DNA of 64,000 nt. It comes from Leminorella grimontii ATCC 33999 = DSM 5078 (GTDB lineage: Bacteria > Pseudomonadota > Gammaproteobacteria > Enterobacterales > Enterobacteriaceae). Below are positions 8,089 to 18,549 of this stretch, one piece after another. The number at the start of each line of letters is the position of its first letter. Position 1 is the stretch's first letter. Location: positions 372,001 to 436,000 of the forward strand of contig NZ_AUUA01000001.1 in assembly GCF_000439085.1 (NCBI RefSeq). The letters run 5' to 3'. Both the position numbers and the translations under genes were made by a program. The notes under the pieces are model-generated. The model made no database searches and was not told the origin of the DNA. It worked only from the letters and a program-made list of their open reading frames with translations.

Positions 8089-9183
8089 ATGAAAATAAGG
8101 AAGTCCAGGCTTGCCTTTGGCATTATATTAGGGATCGTTATTGGCGTACTCGGATTTGGCGGCAGTTCTTATATGCTGCACAAAACGTCAGAAACCAGCT
8201 TCTGCCTCTCCTGCCACACCATGCAGGCGCCGTATGAGGAGTATCAGGGCTCCGTCCACTTCAAAAATCAGAAAGGCATTCGCGCCGAGTGTTCCGACTG
8301 TCATATTCCTCAAGCGCCTCTCGACTTCTTCGTCGCCAAGATGAAGGCCAGCAAAGACGTCTACCACCAGTTCGTCAGTAAAAAAATCGACACGCCGGAG
8401 CTTTATGAAGAGCATCGTTTGGCGATGGCCCAGACCGTTTGGGACCAGCTAAAGGCGAACGACTCCGCCACCTGCCGCTCCTGCCACACCTTTGATGCTA
8501 TGGATCTTGCTTCGCAAAGTCAGGACGCGCAGAAGATGCACAATCTTGGTATCAAAGAGAGGCAGACCTGCATCGACTGCCACAAGGGCGTTGCTCACTT
8601 CCCACCGGAAATCAAAATGGACGATAAGGCGCTGGACGAAGTGATGAACGTCGCCAAGCAAACCGCTGCCGACGCCAGAGTGGTCTATCCAGCGACGCCC
8701 GTCAAAATGGGCGACCTGGCGACCGTATACCCGGCTACTGCGCTAAAGGTAATGAAGGCAAACGGTGCTACGCGTGAAGTGGAACTGAGGGGCTCCCAGA
8801 TGAAGGGGGCAGAGCAGGTTATCTATCTGGAAAAAGGCCAGCGTCTGATCCTCGCAAGCTTAAGCGAAGCAGGGCAGGCGGCACTGAAGGTGCAGGGCGA
8901 CTACGTTAAGGATGATTATGGCAACGAGTGGCGCCCGGTCAGCCTGGCGGGAACGATTATCGAGCCGGTATTGGCCGACAGAAAAGCGCTGTGGGGCTAT
9001 GCGGAAAATCTGGACACCGTTTACTGCTCCGGCTGCCACGCCAAGATTTCATCTAAACACTATACCGTTAACGCCTGGCCTGCCGTAGCCAAAGGTATGG
9101 GGGACAGGACGGACATTACGCCACAGAATCTGGACATTTTGACCCGATACTTCCAGTACAACGCGAAGGACATGAAACAGTAA
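8089..9183 (+). CDS. torY: Pentahaem c-type cytochrome, membrane anchored (TorY type)
   Basis: 364 residues from the ATG at 8089, preceded by GAGAAGAG; two in-frame ATGs at 8053 and 8068 would add 12 or 7 residues without better sites. An N-terminal membrane anchor (LAFGIILGIVIGVLGFG) precedes the NapC/NirT domain with four CXXCH sites (CLSCH, CSDCH, CRSCH, CIDCH), and a C-terminal domain carries a fifth (CSGCH). It passes electrons from the quinol pool to the periplasmic reductase. It matches E. coli TorY better in length and sequence, as I recall, than TorC. torZ follows after 57 bases. Confidence 0.9.
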   Translation: MKIRKSRLAFGIILGIVIGVLGFGGSSYMLHKTSETSFCLSCHTMQAPYEEYQGSVHFKNQKGIRAECSDCHIPQAPLDFFVAKMKASKDVYHQFVSKKIDTPELYEEHRLAMAQTVWDQLKANDSATCRSCHTFDAMDLASQSQDAQKMHNLGIKERQTCIDCHKGVAHFPPEIKMDDKALDEVMNVAKQTAADARVVYPATPVKMGDLATVYPATALKVMKANGATREVELRGSQMKGAEQVIYLEKGQRLILASLSEAGQAALKVQGDYVKDDYGNEWRPVSLAGTIIEPVLADRKALWGYAENLDTVYCSGCHAKISSKHYTVNAWPAVAKGMGDRTDITPQNLDILTRYFQYNAKDMKQ

Positions 9184-9240
9184 GAAAATCAGTAAGAAGT
9201 AAGACATGAAGTCATTATTAATAATAAAAGAGGATAACCT

Positions 9241-11682
9241 ATGAACGTAACGCGTCGAGGTTTTATTAAGGGTGCAGGAGTAACGGCTGGGGCTATGGCG
9301 ATATCCTCAGCAATCCCTCTTCCGGCATGGGCCGAGGCCCCTGCCGGAACCGTACTGACAGCCGCTCACTGGGGGGCAATGTACGTAGAGGTCAAAGACG
9401 GGAAGGCGGTTTCTTCCAAAGGCGCATTGGCGAAGACGATACCAAACAGCATGCAATCGACCGTGGTCGATCAGCTTTATACTAAAGCGCGCATCAAGTA
9501 TCCGATGGTGCGCAAGGGCTTTATGGCGAACCCAACCACGCCGGACGGCAAGCGCGGCAGCGACGAGTTTGTCCGCGTCTCCTGGGATGAGGCGTATAAA
9601 CTCATTCATGAGCAGCATATGCGTATTCGTAAGGCGTACGGCCCTGCGTCCATATATGCCGGTGCGCCAGGATGGCGTTCCAGCGGCGTACTCCACAAGG
9701 CGCAACCGTTGATGCAGCGCTATATGAGCCTGGCGGGCGGTTATTGTGGCTATATGGGAGACTATTCAACGGGCGCGGCGCAGGTCATTATGGCACACGT
9801 GGTGGGTTCCGTTGAGGTTTACGAACAGCAGACCTCTTATCCGCTGATCCTAGAGCATTCTCAGGTTGTGGTGCTGTGGGGCGTTAACCCGCTCAATACG
9901 CTGAAAGCGGCGTATTCGATTACCGATGAGCAGGGGCTGGAGTTTTTTAACCAGCTCAAAAGCTCGGGCAAGAAAGTGATCGCCATTGACCCGATGCGCT
10001 CTGAAACGATTGAATTTTTCGGTGATAACGCTCAGTGGATTGCGCCTCACGTCGGTACCGACGTAGCGATGATGCTGGGTATTGCCCATACGCTGGTCAC
10101 CAAGTCGATGCACGATAAGGCGTTTCTGGATAAGTACACCACCGGTTACGACAAGTTCGAAGAGTACCTGTTGGGCAAAACCGACAAGACGCCGAAGACC
10201 GCGGCCTGGGCGGCTGAGATCTGCGGCGTGCCGGCCGAGCAGCTTGAGCTGCTGGCGGAAATTTTCAGCAAGAACCGCACTATGATCATGGGCGGTTGGG
10301 GTATTCAGCGCCAGCAGTACGGCGAACAGAAACATTGGATGCTGGTGACGCTGGCGGCGATGCTGGGCCAGATCGGTACTGAAGGCGGCGGTTTTGGCTT
10401 CTCCTTCCACTATGCGAATGGGGGCAATCCAACTCGCGTCGGCGGCGTGTTGCCGTCAATGTCCTCTTCTGTCGCGGCGGGGAGTGACTGGCCGGTGACT
10501 GAAGTCGTCGCGAGTTTTCCGGTAGCGCGTATCGTCGATGCGCTGGAAAAGCCAAATACAAAAATTCAGCATAACGGCCATGAAGTTACGCTTCCTGACA
10601 TCAAGATGATTTGGTGGACCGGCGGCGCGAACTTTACCCACCATCAGGACACTAACCGTCTGATCAAGGCCTGGCAGAAGCCGGAGATGATCGTAATCTC
10701 TGAATGCTACTGGACGGCAGCGGCCAAGCATGCGGACATCGTGCTGCCGATCACCACCTCGTTTGAGCGCAACGACTTGACCATGAGCGGCGACTACAGT
10801 AACCAGCACCTGGTGCCGATGAAGCAGGTTGTTCCTCCGATGTACGAGTCGCGCAACGACTTTGACGTGTTTGCCGATATGACCGAGCTGCTCAAGGCTG
10901 GCGGCCGCAAGGTCTTTACCGAAGGCAAAGAGGAGATGGATTGGCTGAAAGAGTTCTATGACGCAGCGCAGAAGGGCGCACGCGCTCAACGCGTGGCGAT
11001 GCCGATGTTCAGCCAGTTCTGGCAGGAAAACAAGCTGATTGAAATGCGCAAGAGCGACAAAAACGCAAAGTTCGTGCGCTACGCCGAGTTCCGCGCCGAT
11101 CCGGTAATGAACCCGCTGGGGACGCCGAGCGGCAAGATAGAAATCTACTCCAAGACCATTGAAGGCTTCGGCTATAAGGACTGCCCGGCGCACCCGGCTT
11201 GGCTTGAACCTAAGGAATGGAAAGGCTCGGCAAAAGAGGGACAGCTGCAGCTTATTACTTCGCATCCGCCGCATCGTCTACACAGCCAGCTAAACTATGC
11301 GACGCTGCGAGAGCAGTATGCCGTAGCCGGTCGCGAACCTATCGTGATTAATGCTGACGATGCTAAAGCGCGTGGCATCGCTAACGGCGATCTGGTTCGT
11401 GCGTATAACGATCGCGGCCAAGTATTGGTCGGCGCGGTGGTTACCGACGGCATTAAGCCGGGCGTCGTTTGTATTCACGAAGGGGCCTGGCCCGATCTGG
11501 ATCCGGCGACGGGAATTTGTAAGAACGGCGGCGCTAACGTGCTGACAGACGATATTCCATCCTCCCAACTGGCCAACAGCTGTTCTTGCAATACTTCGCT
11601 GGTTTCCGTTGAGAAATATACCGGCCCGGCGCTAGCGGTAACGGCGTTCGATCCTCCGAAAGGTGAACCAGTATCCGCTTGA
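9241..11682 (+). CDS. torZ: Molybdenum TMAO / N-oxide reductase (TorZ type)
   Basis: 813 residues, DMSO reductase family. It has a twin-arginine signal ([10 protein letters not shown]) and lacks the N-terminal [4Fe-4S] cysteines, as the single-cofactor TMAO/DMSO/BSO reductases do. The molybdenum-ligand serine is S176 in GDYSTGAAQ. The whole length aligns with E. coli TorZ as I recall it, including the ANSCSCN-like C-terminal part. It acts in the periplasm and is fed by TorY. No TorD-type chaperone or TorSTR regulators are in the window. Confidence 0.92.
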   Translation: MNVTRRGFIKGAGVTAGAMAISSAIPLPAWAEAPAGTVLTAAHWGAMYVEVKDGKAVSSKGALAKTIPNSMQSTVVDQLYTKARIKYPMVRKGFMANPTTPDGKRGSDEFVRVSWDEAYKLIHEQHMRIRKAYGPASIYAGAPGWRSSGVLHKAQPLMQRYMSLAGGYCGYMGDYSTGAAQVIMAHVVGSVEVYEQQTSYPLILEHSQVVVLWGVNPLNTLKAAYSITDEQGLEFFNQLKSSGKKVIAIDPMRSETIEFFGDNAQWIAPHVGTDVAMMLGIAHTLVTKSMHDKAFLDKYTTGYDKFEEYLLGKTDKTPKTAAWAAEICGVPAEQLELLAEIFSKNRTMIMGGWGIQRQQYGEQKHWMLVTLAAMLGQIGTEGGGFGFSFHYANGGNPTRVGGVLPSMSSSVAAGSDWPVTEVVASFPVARIVDALEKPNTKIQHNGHEVTLPDIKMIWWTGGANFTHHQDTNRLIKAWQKPEMIVISECYWTAAAKHADIVLPITTSFERNDLTMSGDYSNQHLVPMKQVVPPMYESRNDFDVFADMTELLKAGGRKVFTEGKEEMDWLKEFYDAAQKGARAQRVAMPMFSQFWQENKLIEMRKSDKNAKFVRYAEFRADPVMNPLGTPSGKIEIYSKTIEGFGYKDCPAHPAWLEPKEWKGSAKEGQLQLITSHPPHRLHSQLNYATLREQYAVAGREPIVINADDAKARGIANGDLVRAYNDRGQVLVGAVVTDGIKPGVVCIHEGAWPDLDPATGICKNGGANVLTDDIPSSQLANSCSCNTSLVSVEKYTGPALAVTAFDPPKGEPVSA

Positions 11683-11706
11683 GGTTTTAACCTGACGTAA
11701 CGTCAA

Positions 11707-11739
11707 AGCCTTTTGGCATTTAGCCAAGAGGCTTTGTCT
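11707..11739 (+). terminator. Terminator after torZ
   Basis: AAAGCCTTTTGGC and GCCAAGAGGCTTT pair around an ATTTA loop and are followed by GTCTT, about 25 bases past the torZ stop. The rest of the interval up to 11948 is AT-rich promoter sequence for the peptidase gene. Confidence 0.7.
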
Positions 11740-11948
11740 TATCTGATGGAACACCTTTACAGGCGTTGGTCAGCCACCGCATCCCATCCATTCTCGGTAT
11801 GTTCAATATTTGCTCTTATGATTTATTTGTCATTAAAAATAAATTTATATTCACCATTTGCCATGATATAAACATAAAAATTCGCCGATGTGGAACATTC
11901 GTTACCATCGGCGAAAAAACAACAATAACGATACGGAGAATCAAGTAA

Positions 11949-13271
11949 GTGAAAATGCATAAGCTGGCGGTGGCGCCTTTGCTGTTGGGCCTGAGTTTTT
12001 CCTCTTTTGCCGCGCTGGAGGCCGAGCGCGTCAAGCAGGTGGTCGGCGACGCGTTCCCCGCCTATCTGGCCGATCATAAAACGATTACTGAAATTGAATC
12101 GCCTACCGGTAATCTGGAAGGCAGCAAAAAAATGGCCGAATGGGTGAAGGCGCAGTTTGAAGCGCTGGGTTATCAGGTCGAGTTTCGCCAGAACGAGCAG
12201 GGAACTCACGTTATCGCCAATATTAAGGGCAACGGCAAGCTGCGCGTGCTGCTTCTGGGGCATACGGATACCGTACAGCCGGTCGGCAGCCTGGCAAAGC
12301 AGCCCTACGGCTATGATGAGTCTACCGGGCTAGTGAAAGGGCCAGGGGCTGGGGACAGCAAGGCATCCGTTGCGCAGCTGCTTCACTTTGCCAAATCGCT
12401 CAAGCAGCTCGGCTTCACTAATTTTGCCGAGATGACCTTCTACTTTGACGCTGAAGAAGAAACCGGCTCCGCAACGGAAGACAAGATCCTCGAAGAGCTG
12501 GCCAAGCGCCACGACCTGACGCTGTCCGTCGACTCCTCTCCGACCGGATGGGGCATGAACACCCAGCGTAAGTGGGTGGTGAACTATGAAATCAACGTCG
12601 AAGGGCTGACGGGGCACGCGGGCAACAGCGCGCAGTCAAGCGCCAGCGCAACCGTTGAGCTGGCTAATCAGATTACCCGCATCATGAAGCTGGCGACGCC
12701 GCTGCCGGGAAACCCCGCTGATTACACCGCCGAGGCGCTGAAAAAGCGCGGCGTTGTCGACCATGGCCAGTTCCTGCCTGAGATTACTATCAACGTCGGC
12801 GTTATCAAAACGGGCAATACCAAGGTCAACGCCATTCCGAAAGATGCCTACGCCAAGCTGGATATCCGCGGCTTCAAGAGCGCGGATCGCGACAGAATCG
12901 ACGCCGAACTTAAAAAGATTGCCGCGTCGCCGACCGTGAAGGGGGCGAAGGTAACGCTGGTTGGGCCGTCAAACTCCATGCCTGCAATGGAAAAAACGCC
13001 TCAGGCGGCCAAGCTTGCGGATATTTACAAGAGCATTGCCCACAAGCAGTACGGCGCCAACGTGGTTGAATGGGCGACCGGCGGCGTTTCTATCGGCAAC
13101 TTTACCTCTCGCTACATTCCTACCATCGATGGTCTGGGCGTAGAGACCAGCAATGCGCACGATCTGGAAAACGAGCGTGCCGACGTGCGCACCTTCGTTC
13201 CCCGTACGGTGGTGATGATCATGACGCTGGATAAAGTCGTTGAAGAGGGCGTGATTGCTCCCGCCAAGTAG
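11949..13271 (+). CDS. Periplasmic M20 family metallopeptidase (glutamate carboxypeptidase type)
   Basis: 440 residues from a GTG at 11949 with GGAGA 9-10 bases upstream; an ATG two codons later is equally possible. A Sec signal peptide (APLLLGLSFSSFA) points to export. The di-zinc M20 core is visible: the HTDTVQP histidine/aspartate pair, the aspartate in GPGAGDSKAS, and EEE in DAEEETGS. A dimerisation domain lies roughly at residues 210-330. It resembles CPG2-type carboxypeptidases that release C-terminal glutamate. The substrate is unknown. Next to it are an amidohydrolase and an amino-acid permease on the opposite strand. Confidence 0.85.
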   Translation: MKMHKLAVAPLLLGLSFSSFAALEAERVKQVVGDAFPAYLADHKTITEIESPTGNLEGSKKMAEWVKAQFEALGYQVEFRQNEQGTHVIANIKGNGKLRVLLLGHTDTVQPVGSLAKQPYGYDESTGLVKGPGAGDSKASVAQLLHFAKSLKQLGFTNFAEMTFYFDAEEETGSATEDKILEELAKRHDLTLSVDSSPTGWGMNTQRKWVVNYEINVEGLTGHAGNSAQSSASATVELANQITRIMKLATPLPGNPADYTAEALKKRGVVDHGQFLPEITINVGVIKTGNTKVNAIPKDAYAKLDIRGFKSADRDRIDAELKKIAASPTVKGAKVTLVGPSNSMPAMEKTPQAAKLADIYKSIAHKQYGANVVEWATGGVSIGNFTSRYIPTIDGLGVETSNAHDLENERADVRTFVPRTVVMIMTLDKVVEEGVIAPAK

Positions 13272-13293
13272 GGCATAGCTTTTCTGCCAACGT

Positions 13294-13332
13294 AAAAAAA
13301 CCGCCTCTGCGAAAACGCAGGGGCGGTTTTTT
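13294..13332. terminator. Bidirectional terminator between peptidase and amidohydrolase
   Basis: A7 and CCGCC.CTGCG pair with CGCAG.GGCGG and T6 around an AAAA loop. The A run on one side and T run on the other allow it to serve both convergent genes. Confidence 0.9.
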
Positions 13333-13355
13333 ATTTATTAGCTACTTGATGCGCA

Positions 13356-15077
13356 TTACTCCGCGCGGTATACGGTCTTTCCACCCACGACGGTGCAAAG
13401 CACCTTCACGTTCTCGATGTCGGCCGCGGGAATTTGGAACACGTTGCGGTCAAGTACGATCATGTCGGCGAACTTGCCGGGTTCCAGAGAGCCGATAACG
13501 TCTTCTCGATGCTGAGCGTAGGCTGAGTCGATAGTCGCTGAACGTAAAACTTCGGTTACGGTCAGATTGCGATCGTTATCCAGACGCGGCGGCGTTACGC
13601 CGTTTACCGTACGGCCCTGACGGGTAGCGGCAACTTTCAGGTCGAACCACTCGTCCAGCGCGTCGATTGGCCAGTCGCTGCCGAAGGCGACGACCGCGCC
13701 GGCGTCAACAAATTTGGCGATGGGCTCCAGGTTTTCCATGCGCTTTTCTCCCAGCATCATGGTTTCCGCAGCGATAAGCTCCGTCGTCGGCGCAGCCCAC
13801 TGGAAGGACAGGCAGGCGATAGCGCCAAGGCGGGCAAAGCGCTCAAAGTCTTTCTCGTGAACCAGCTCGTTGTGGGCCAAACCGGGACGGATGTCCTTAC
13901 CGGGATGGGCCGCTCGCATCTTTTCAATAGCATCCAGGGCAATGGACACTGCGCCTTCGCCGACCGTATGAAGATGAGGATCAAAGCCTGCGGCTGCGAT
14001 TTTCACCATCAGCTCGTCGAGGATCTCCGGCGTGAAGTAGAGATCGCCGTAGCGTTCGGTCTTTTGCCAGTTTGGTTCAGCTTCGGTTCCGAAGTTGATG
14101 GTGTAGGGCTCAAGCAGCGAGGCGGTCATGGTCGGCGGCTGAAGCACGCCGTCGACAAACATCTTGATGTTGCGCAGGCCAATGCCCGGCGCCGGCGTCC
14201 ACTCGGCCTGATGGTAGCGGTTTGCGAAGGCTACGGCGTTATCCACCGCTTTACCGACCGCTTCAACGCTGTAGGCGTCGTCCGGCGTAATTTCTTTCGC
14301 CGCTTGGAAACGAACCGTCAGCTCGCCGGACTTTTGCAGTTCGCTGAAAGCGTCCAGTTGAAGGGGGGAAACGCGGGCGTCCATGACGGCGGTTACGCCC
14401 TGTTTGTTCAGCTCGCGCTGCACCATGGCGGCAACCTTGACGGCCTGAGCGGCGTTGAGAGACGGAATGCTGTCGGCGGCGCGCATGGCGGGCGCGTCTT
14501 CCAGAATGCCGTTAAGTTCGCCGTTTTCGTCTTTGCCGATTTTGCCGTCGCTTGGCTCCGGCGCGTTTTTATCGATGCCAAACAGCTCCAGCGCCCGGCT
14601 GTTTGCCAGCAGGGTGTGGCAGTCGTTGGAAAACAGAATAACGGGGCGTTTGGTGTTTAGGCGGTCCATGTCCGAACGGTACATGTTAACGCCCGCGGGC
14701 AGCATGCCCTGACGAAGCCAAGCGGTTACTTTCAGCCAGTCGTTTTCGCCTTCTAATACGTCTTTGTCCAGGTGCTGCTGCACGCGCTCAAGAATTTGTT
14801 CGATGGTGAGCGATTCATAGTTTAGGTGGCATCCGGAAAGCTGTTCACCGCCCCAGAAGGGATGCATATGGCCATCGATGATGCCCGGCATCATCATTCT
14901 TCCCTGTAAATCGATTTGCTCGGTATGTGAGCCGGCGAATTGACCCATCTCTTCGACGCTGCCACAGGCAAGCACTTTACCCGCTGCGATAGCGATAGCG
15001 TCGACAACGCGGTTTTGCGCGTCGGCAGTATAGATATAGCCATTATGATAAATGGCGTCGGCCACGGTTTTCGTCAT
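13356..15077 (-). CDS. Amidohydrolase family protein, YtcJ type
   Basis: 573 residues from the ATG at 15077; an earlier in-frame start at 15113 adds 12 residues with little support. It is a metal-dependent hydrolase of the amidohydrolase 3 group: DGHMHPFWGG near the N-terminus, HLHTVGEGAV in the middle, FGSDWPID and FADMIVLDRN toward the end. No signal peptide is seen, so it is cytoplasmic. YtcJ-like proteins have few defined substrates. The adjacent permease and M20 peptidase suggest use of an N-acyl amino acid or peptide-like compound, which is inference. Confidence 0.82.
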   Translation of the reverse strand: MTKTVADAIYHNGYIYTADAQNRVVDAIAIAAGKVLACGSVEEMGQFAGSHTEQIDLQGRMMMPGIIDGHMHPFWGGEQLSGCHLNYESLTIEQILERVQQHLDKDVLEGENDWLKVTAWLRQGMLPAGVNMYRSDMDRLNTKRPVILFSNDCHTLLANSRALELFGIDKNAPEPSDGKIGKDENGELNGILEDAPAMRAADSIPSLNAAQAVKVAAMVQRELNKQGVTAVMDARVSPLQLDAFSELQKSGELTVRFQAAKEITPDDAYSVEAVGKAVDNAVAFANRYHQAEWTPAPGIGLRNIKMFVDGVLQPPTMTASLLEPYTINFGTEAEPNWQKTERYGDLYFTPEILDELMVKIAAAGFDPHLHTVGEGAVSIALDAIEKMRAAHPGKDIRPGLAHNELVHEKDFERFARLGAIACLSFQWAAPTTELIAAETMMLGEKRMENLEPIAKFVDAGAVVAFGSDWPIDALDEWFDLKVAATRQGRTVNGVTPPRLDNDRNLTVTEVLRSATIDSAYAQHREDVIGSLEPGKFADMIVLDRNVFQIPAADIENVKVLCTVVGGKTVYRAE

Positions 15078-15170
15078 TATCGAAAGTCCACTTATGTCAA
15101 TGTTGATACCCACCGGCAGGGCGACAGGGCTACCGGCGTTTCCCGCGACAGGGCGGGTGTCTTAAATAGT

Positions 15171-15200
15171 AAAACGGGGGGAAACTGAATTCCCCCCGTT
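15171..15200 (-). terminator. Terminator between permease and amidohydrolase genes
   Basis: On the minus strand ACGGGGGGAA and TTCCCCCCGT form the stem, followed by TTTTA. It lies 29 bases past the permease stop and ahead of the amidohydrolase, so the downstream gene depends on read-through or its own promoter. Confidence 0.85.
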
Positions 15201-15228
15201 AGGCTTTACTGGCGTAACCGCAGGCGGA

Positions 15229-16581
15229 TTAGCCGATAATCAGATCGACTTCTTCAGCGGAGATTGACGGCGGCGTCTTGCGGAAGCCGCGCGTAATAAA
15301 CGTGAGATACGCCGTACCTATCGCTAGCCAGATAATTCCCACCGTCAGCGCTTCTTTATCAAGACTGGTCCAGAGCCACAGCGTGAGCAGTACGCCGATG
15401 GAAGGCAGCACCAGACAGGTAAACAGCTTTTTCACGCCGTGGCGCTCTTTGCTGTCGATGATAAAGTGCTTGATAACCGACAGGTTGACGAACGTGAAGG
15501 CGATAAGCGCGCCGAAGCTTATCATTGACGCAACCATGCCGAGCGACAGCACCAGAGAGAACAGCGAGACCAGGCCGACGAAGATAATCGACAGCACCGG
15601 CGTCTGCAGCTTCGGGTGTATATAGGCAAATACCGACTTGGGCAGTACGCCTTCGCGGCCCATGGCGTAAAAGATGCGTACGATGCTTGCCTGAGACGTC
15701 ATGGCCGAAGCGAAAACGCCGATCACGTAAGCCATGATGAAGCTGAACGCCAGCATCGTTCCGCCTACGCGTTTCATCACCTCAATGCTGGCGGTGTCCG
15801 CGTTCGGAATGAAGTCCTGCCACGCCGGGTAGGTCAGGTGGGCGAAGTAGGAGATGACGATAAACAGCGCGCCGGCGATAAATACGGTGTACATAATCGC
15901 ACGCGGCAGGGCGCGTTTGGCGTCCTTCGTCTCTTCGGCCATGGTTGAAATGGCGTCAAAGCCCAGGAAGGCGAGGCACAGCACCGCCGCACCGGCAAAC
16001 AGGCCTGAGACCTGATCGGTCGCGAACAGAATCGGCCGCAGCAAAACTTCCGGATCGAAGGTGAATGAAGTCTTCACGCAAAGATATAAGAAGATGCCGA
16101 TAAAGACGAGCTGCATAACGATGATCAGCATGTTCATCATCGTGACGAGTTTGATGCCGAGAATGTTCAGCATGGTCACGACGAAAATCGTACTGCAGAT
16201 AATGACGCTCATCGGTATCGAGGGGAAAGCCTCGTGCATATAGATGCCGATAGCGATGTAGTTAATGATCGGCAAAAACAGGTAGTCGAGCAGCTGAGTC
16301 CAGCCGACCAGAAAGCCCAGATTGCCGCCAAAGGTCTTTTGTACGTAAGAGTAGGCTGAACCCGACAGTGGGAGCGCGCTGGTCATACGACAGTAGCTGA
16401 GTGCTGTGAACAGAACCGCAGCGAGCGTAATCACGTAAGCTACGGGCAGGTGGCCTTCGCTAAGTACGGTGACTTGTCCGTAGGTAGTAAAGATGCCGAG
16501 GGGAACCATATAGGCCAGTCCAAAGAATACCAGCGCGGGGGCTGTAAGTACTCTTTTCATTCGTACCGCGTTTTGTTGCAT
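15229..16581 (-). CDS. APC-superfamily amino acid / polyamine permease
   Basis: 450 residues from the ATG at 16581. About twelve hydrophobic segments; the N-terminus has VFFGLAYMVPLGIFTTYG, typical of APC transporters, followed by LPLSGSAYSYV and GFDAISTMAEETKDAKRALPRAI, the conserved cytoplasmic loop of the family. It is closest in feel to the PuuP/YcjJ-like putrescine and amino-acid importers. Substrate not assignable. It is upstream of the amidohydrolase in the same orientation with a terminator between. Confidence 0.82.
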   Translation of the reverse strand: MQQNAVRMKRVLTAPALVFFGLAYMVPLGIFTTYGQVTVLSEGHLPVAYVITLAAVLFTALSYCRMTSALPLSGSAYSYVQKTFGGNLGFLVGWTQLLDYLFLPIINYIAIGIYMHEAFPSIPMSVIICSTIFVVTMLNILGIKLVTMMNMLIIVMQLVFIGIFLYLCVKTSFTFDPEVLLRPILFATDQVSGLFAGAAVLCLAFLGFDAISTMAEETKDAKRALPRAIMYTVFIAGALFIVISYFAHLTYPAWQDFIPNADTASIEVMKRVGGTMLAFSFIMAYVIGVFASAMTSQASIVRIFYAMGREGVLPKSVFAYIHPKLQTPVLSIIFVGLVSLFSLVLSLGMVASMISFGALIAFTFVNLSVIKHFIIDSKERHGVKKLFTCLVLPSIGVLLTLWLWTSLDKEALTVGIIWLAIGTAYLTFITRGFRKTPPSISAEEVDLIIG

Positions 16582-17039
16582 TATTTTCCAAGCCCTTCCC
16601 AAAAGCCCTATTCAATGTGGGTAAAGATGTTATTCATCAATATCCACACCTGAAATAATCAATTCCGCACTCATTTTCAGAGAACCTCCGAATTATCGGC
16701 GTCAATCGTTTACCGATAAGACATGCTTCAATGAAACGTCGGTGATAGCGATGCTATCTCCATCCGCTGGGGTGAGCGCAGGGGGCGTACCATATAGCAC
16801 TTATTACGCTTTGGCAATCCTTCACAATGGCAAAAATTACCTCCGCTAGCGCAGGTTGCCTTCAGGCCAGGCGTAGCAAGGCTTTGCGCCGGATTCATTT
16901 TGTAAATAAATGTTGTTGTCTCAGAATAAAATATTGGACTAAGGCTTCTTTTTCTATGAAATATCTTTCTTGTAAAGCATCGCGCCAGATACGTATGAAG
17001 TACCTGGCGCGGCGGCTTTTTTGTTTGTTTACGCTTACG
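16582..17039. other. Intergenic region with end-of-operon hairpin
   Basis: It separates the permease gene start from the cytochrome b gene stop. A hairpin at 16981-17011 (CGCGCCAG and CTGGCGCG) is followed on the plus strand by GCGGCTTTTTT; on the minus strand it may mark the end of the ferredoxin-cytochrome b transcript. The remainder should contain the permease promoter. No gene seen. Confidence 0.45.
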
Positions 17040-17897
17040 CTACGGCGTCACCGTTTGGCCGGTAGCGCGCCGTTGCGCCGCTTCCACCGGCTTATTTTCA
17101 CTGATAATTTCAATGTCATGATGGCGATGATAGCCGTCGATCATTGAGTGAAAAGAGGTGGTCGGCGTATCGCCCGTCGTACAAAGATACAGGTGGCCCA
17201 GCATAAACATCAGGCCCGCTAGAGCCAGCACAAAGTGAAGCTTCAGCGCCCAAAATCCCATTCCCGCAGCCAGCCCTAAGGAGGGATACAGGCACAGAAA
17301 ACCGGTTAGCAGCAGCGCGGGCACCAGAAGATACATTATGGCGACATAGGCCGCCTGTTGCAGAGGATTAAACTTATTTTCCTCATTGGATTCGAAAGGG
17401 TGGGGTTCTCCTTTCATGATGCCGAAAAGATAGAACCGGGTTTGTTTAACCGCACGGCCCACAAATCCTTTGAAGCGAACGATATAGTGGTGGCCGTTTC
17501 CGCCGTAGGCGTTGATTAGCACAAAACCTATCCAGCTTATTAATAGGAGGAAGCCGGCGATTTTATGTACCTGAACCAGCGTCGCCATGAGCTGATAGGG
17601 GCCTACCGCGAAGTGGTTAAGCAGGCCGCTGGCCAGCAGTACGACGAACAGCGCCGCGTTGCTCCAGTGCCAGGCCCTGACGCTGATGGGGTACAAATAG
17701 CTTTTATGCTGATGCCCAAGCCTGATTTTGGGGGCAAGCTTATAGCGTAAAAAGGCGTGAAGCCCCAACGCGGCCAGCATGCCGACTATCGCCAACGCGA
17801 TTAAAATCAGCCAGGTAGGCCAATAGTCGGGCGTATACACCGTAACGTGGGAGGAGAGTTGAGACTGAAACTGCTCGGCGTTCCATGAGTGGCTCAT
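17040..17897 (-). CDS. Cytochrome b subunit, PhsC / formate-dehydrogenase gamma type
   Basis: 285 residues with an N-terminal membrane helix and four later helices. Histidines suited to haem b ligation are in [16 protein letters not shown] and LKLHF...GHLYL. The sequence follows Salmonella PhsC (thiosulfate reductase cytochrome b) as I recall, including [14 protein letters not shown] and [10 protein letters not shown]. It would oxidise menaquinol and pass electrons to the ferredoxin encoded just upstream. No PhsA-type molybdoenzyme is beside it; the nearest candidate acceptor is the sulfite reductase MccA about 5 kb away. Confidence 0.8.
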   Translation of the reverse strand: MSHSWNAEQFQSQLSSHVTVYTPDYWPTWLILIALAIVGMLAALGLHAFLRYKLAPKIRLGHQHKSYLYPISVRAWHWSNAALFVVLLASGLLNHFAVGPYQLMATLVQVHKIAGFLLLISWIGFVLINAYGGNGHHYIVRFKGFVGRAVKQTRFYLFGIMKGEPHPFESNEENKFNPLQQAAYVAIMYLLVPALLLTGFLCLYPSLGLAAGMGFWALKLHFVLALAGLMFMLGHLYLCTTGDTPTTSFHSMIDGYHRHHDIEIISENKPVEAAQRRATGQTVTP

Positions 17898-17910
17898 CGT
17901 TTGCCTCCTT

Positions 17911-18549
17911 TTATAAAGAAACGATGCGGTAAATATGGGGCTTACCGACGTTTTTCAGCTGATGGACATAGTAGGTGCCGACGCGCAGCTGGCGCTGAAC
18001 GTCTGCGCTTTCTTCTTCGCCGAAAAACAGCGCGTTTTTCGGGCAGATTCTGACGCAGACCGGCATAAATCCCTGACTCAGGCGCTTTTCACTGCAAAAG
18101 TCGCACTTATCGGCGACGTGCTTAACCGGATCGATATAGCGCACGTCGTAAGGGCAGGCCGAAACGCAGTAATCGCATCCTAAACACAGCGCCTTATTAA
18201 TTTGTACGATGCCGTTTTCATCCCGATAGGAGGCGCCGGTCGGGCAGACGCTGATGCAGGGCGCATCGTCACACTGTTGGCAGGAGTGGCGAAAGTAGCG
18301 TTCTTCATTGTCGTTCTGCTCGGATTTGGGCAGAGGGATCATGCTAAGGCGCGAGTAGCCAGCGGTAACGTCGTTGGCCTTGGCGCAGGCGACGGCGCAT
18401 TCATTGCATCCGATACAGCGGGTTTCATCGTGAATTAACGCGTAGCGCTTGCCCTTTTGAGTTATGGCGTTGGCGATCGCTCTTCCCGAACCTGCTATTA
18501 ATACGGCGGATCCGACGGCCAGTAAAAAACGGCGGCGAGAGTGGCTCAT
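17911..18549 (-). CDS. Periplasmic ferredoxin with four [4Fe-4S] clusters (PhsB/NrfC/MccC type)
   Basis: 212 residues. A twin-arginine signal (RRRFLLAVG) indicates folded export. Sixteen cysteines lie in the four-cluster pattern: [35 protein letters not shown] and CDFC with the distal CVRIC. It is an electron-transfer subunit between a membrane quinol dehydrogenase and a periplasmic reductase. The ribosome site AAGGAGA is 5 bases from ATG, and the ATG overlaps the stop of a 39-codon ORF. The cytochrome b gene follows 13 bases later. Ferredoxins of nitrite, thiosulfate and sulfite reduction are all similar, so the partner is inferred. Confidence 0.82.
   Translation of the reverse strand: MSHSRRRFLLAVGSAVLIAGSGRAIANAITQKGKRYALIHDETRCIGCNECAVACAKANDVTAGYSRLSMIPLPKSEQNDNEERYFRHSCQQCDDAPCISVCPTGASYRDENGIVQINKALCLGCDYCVSACPYDVRYIDPVKHVADKCDFCSEKRLSQGFMPVCVRICPKNALFFGEEESADVQRQLRVGTYYVHQLKNVGKPHIYRIVSL

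Noticed and set aside
8089-11682. torCA operon with TorSTR control
   Set aside because: Lengths (364 and 813 residues) and sequence fit TorY/TorZ; no torD, torR, torS or torT in the window.
17040-18549. Complete thiosulfate reductase operon phsABC
   Set aside because: Only B- and C-type subunits are present; upstream is a 39-codon ORF and then a divergent promoter region, with no molybdoenzyme gene.
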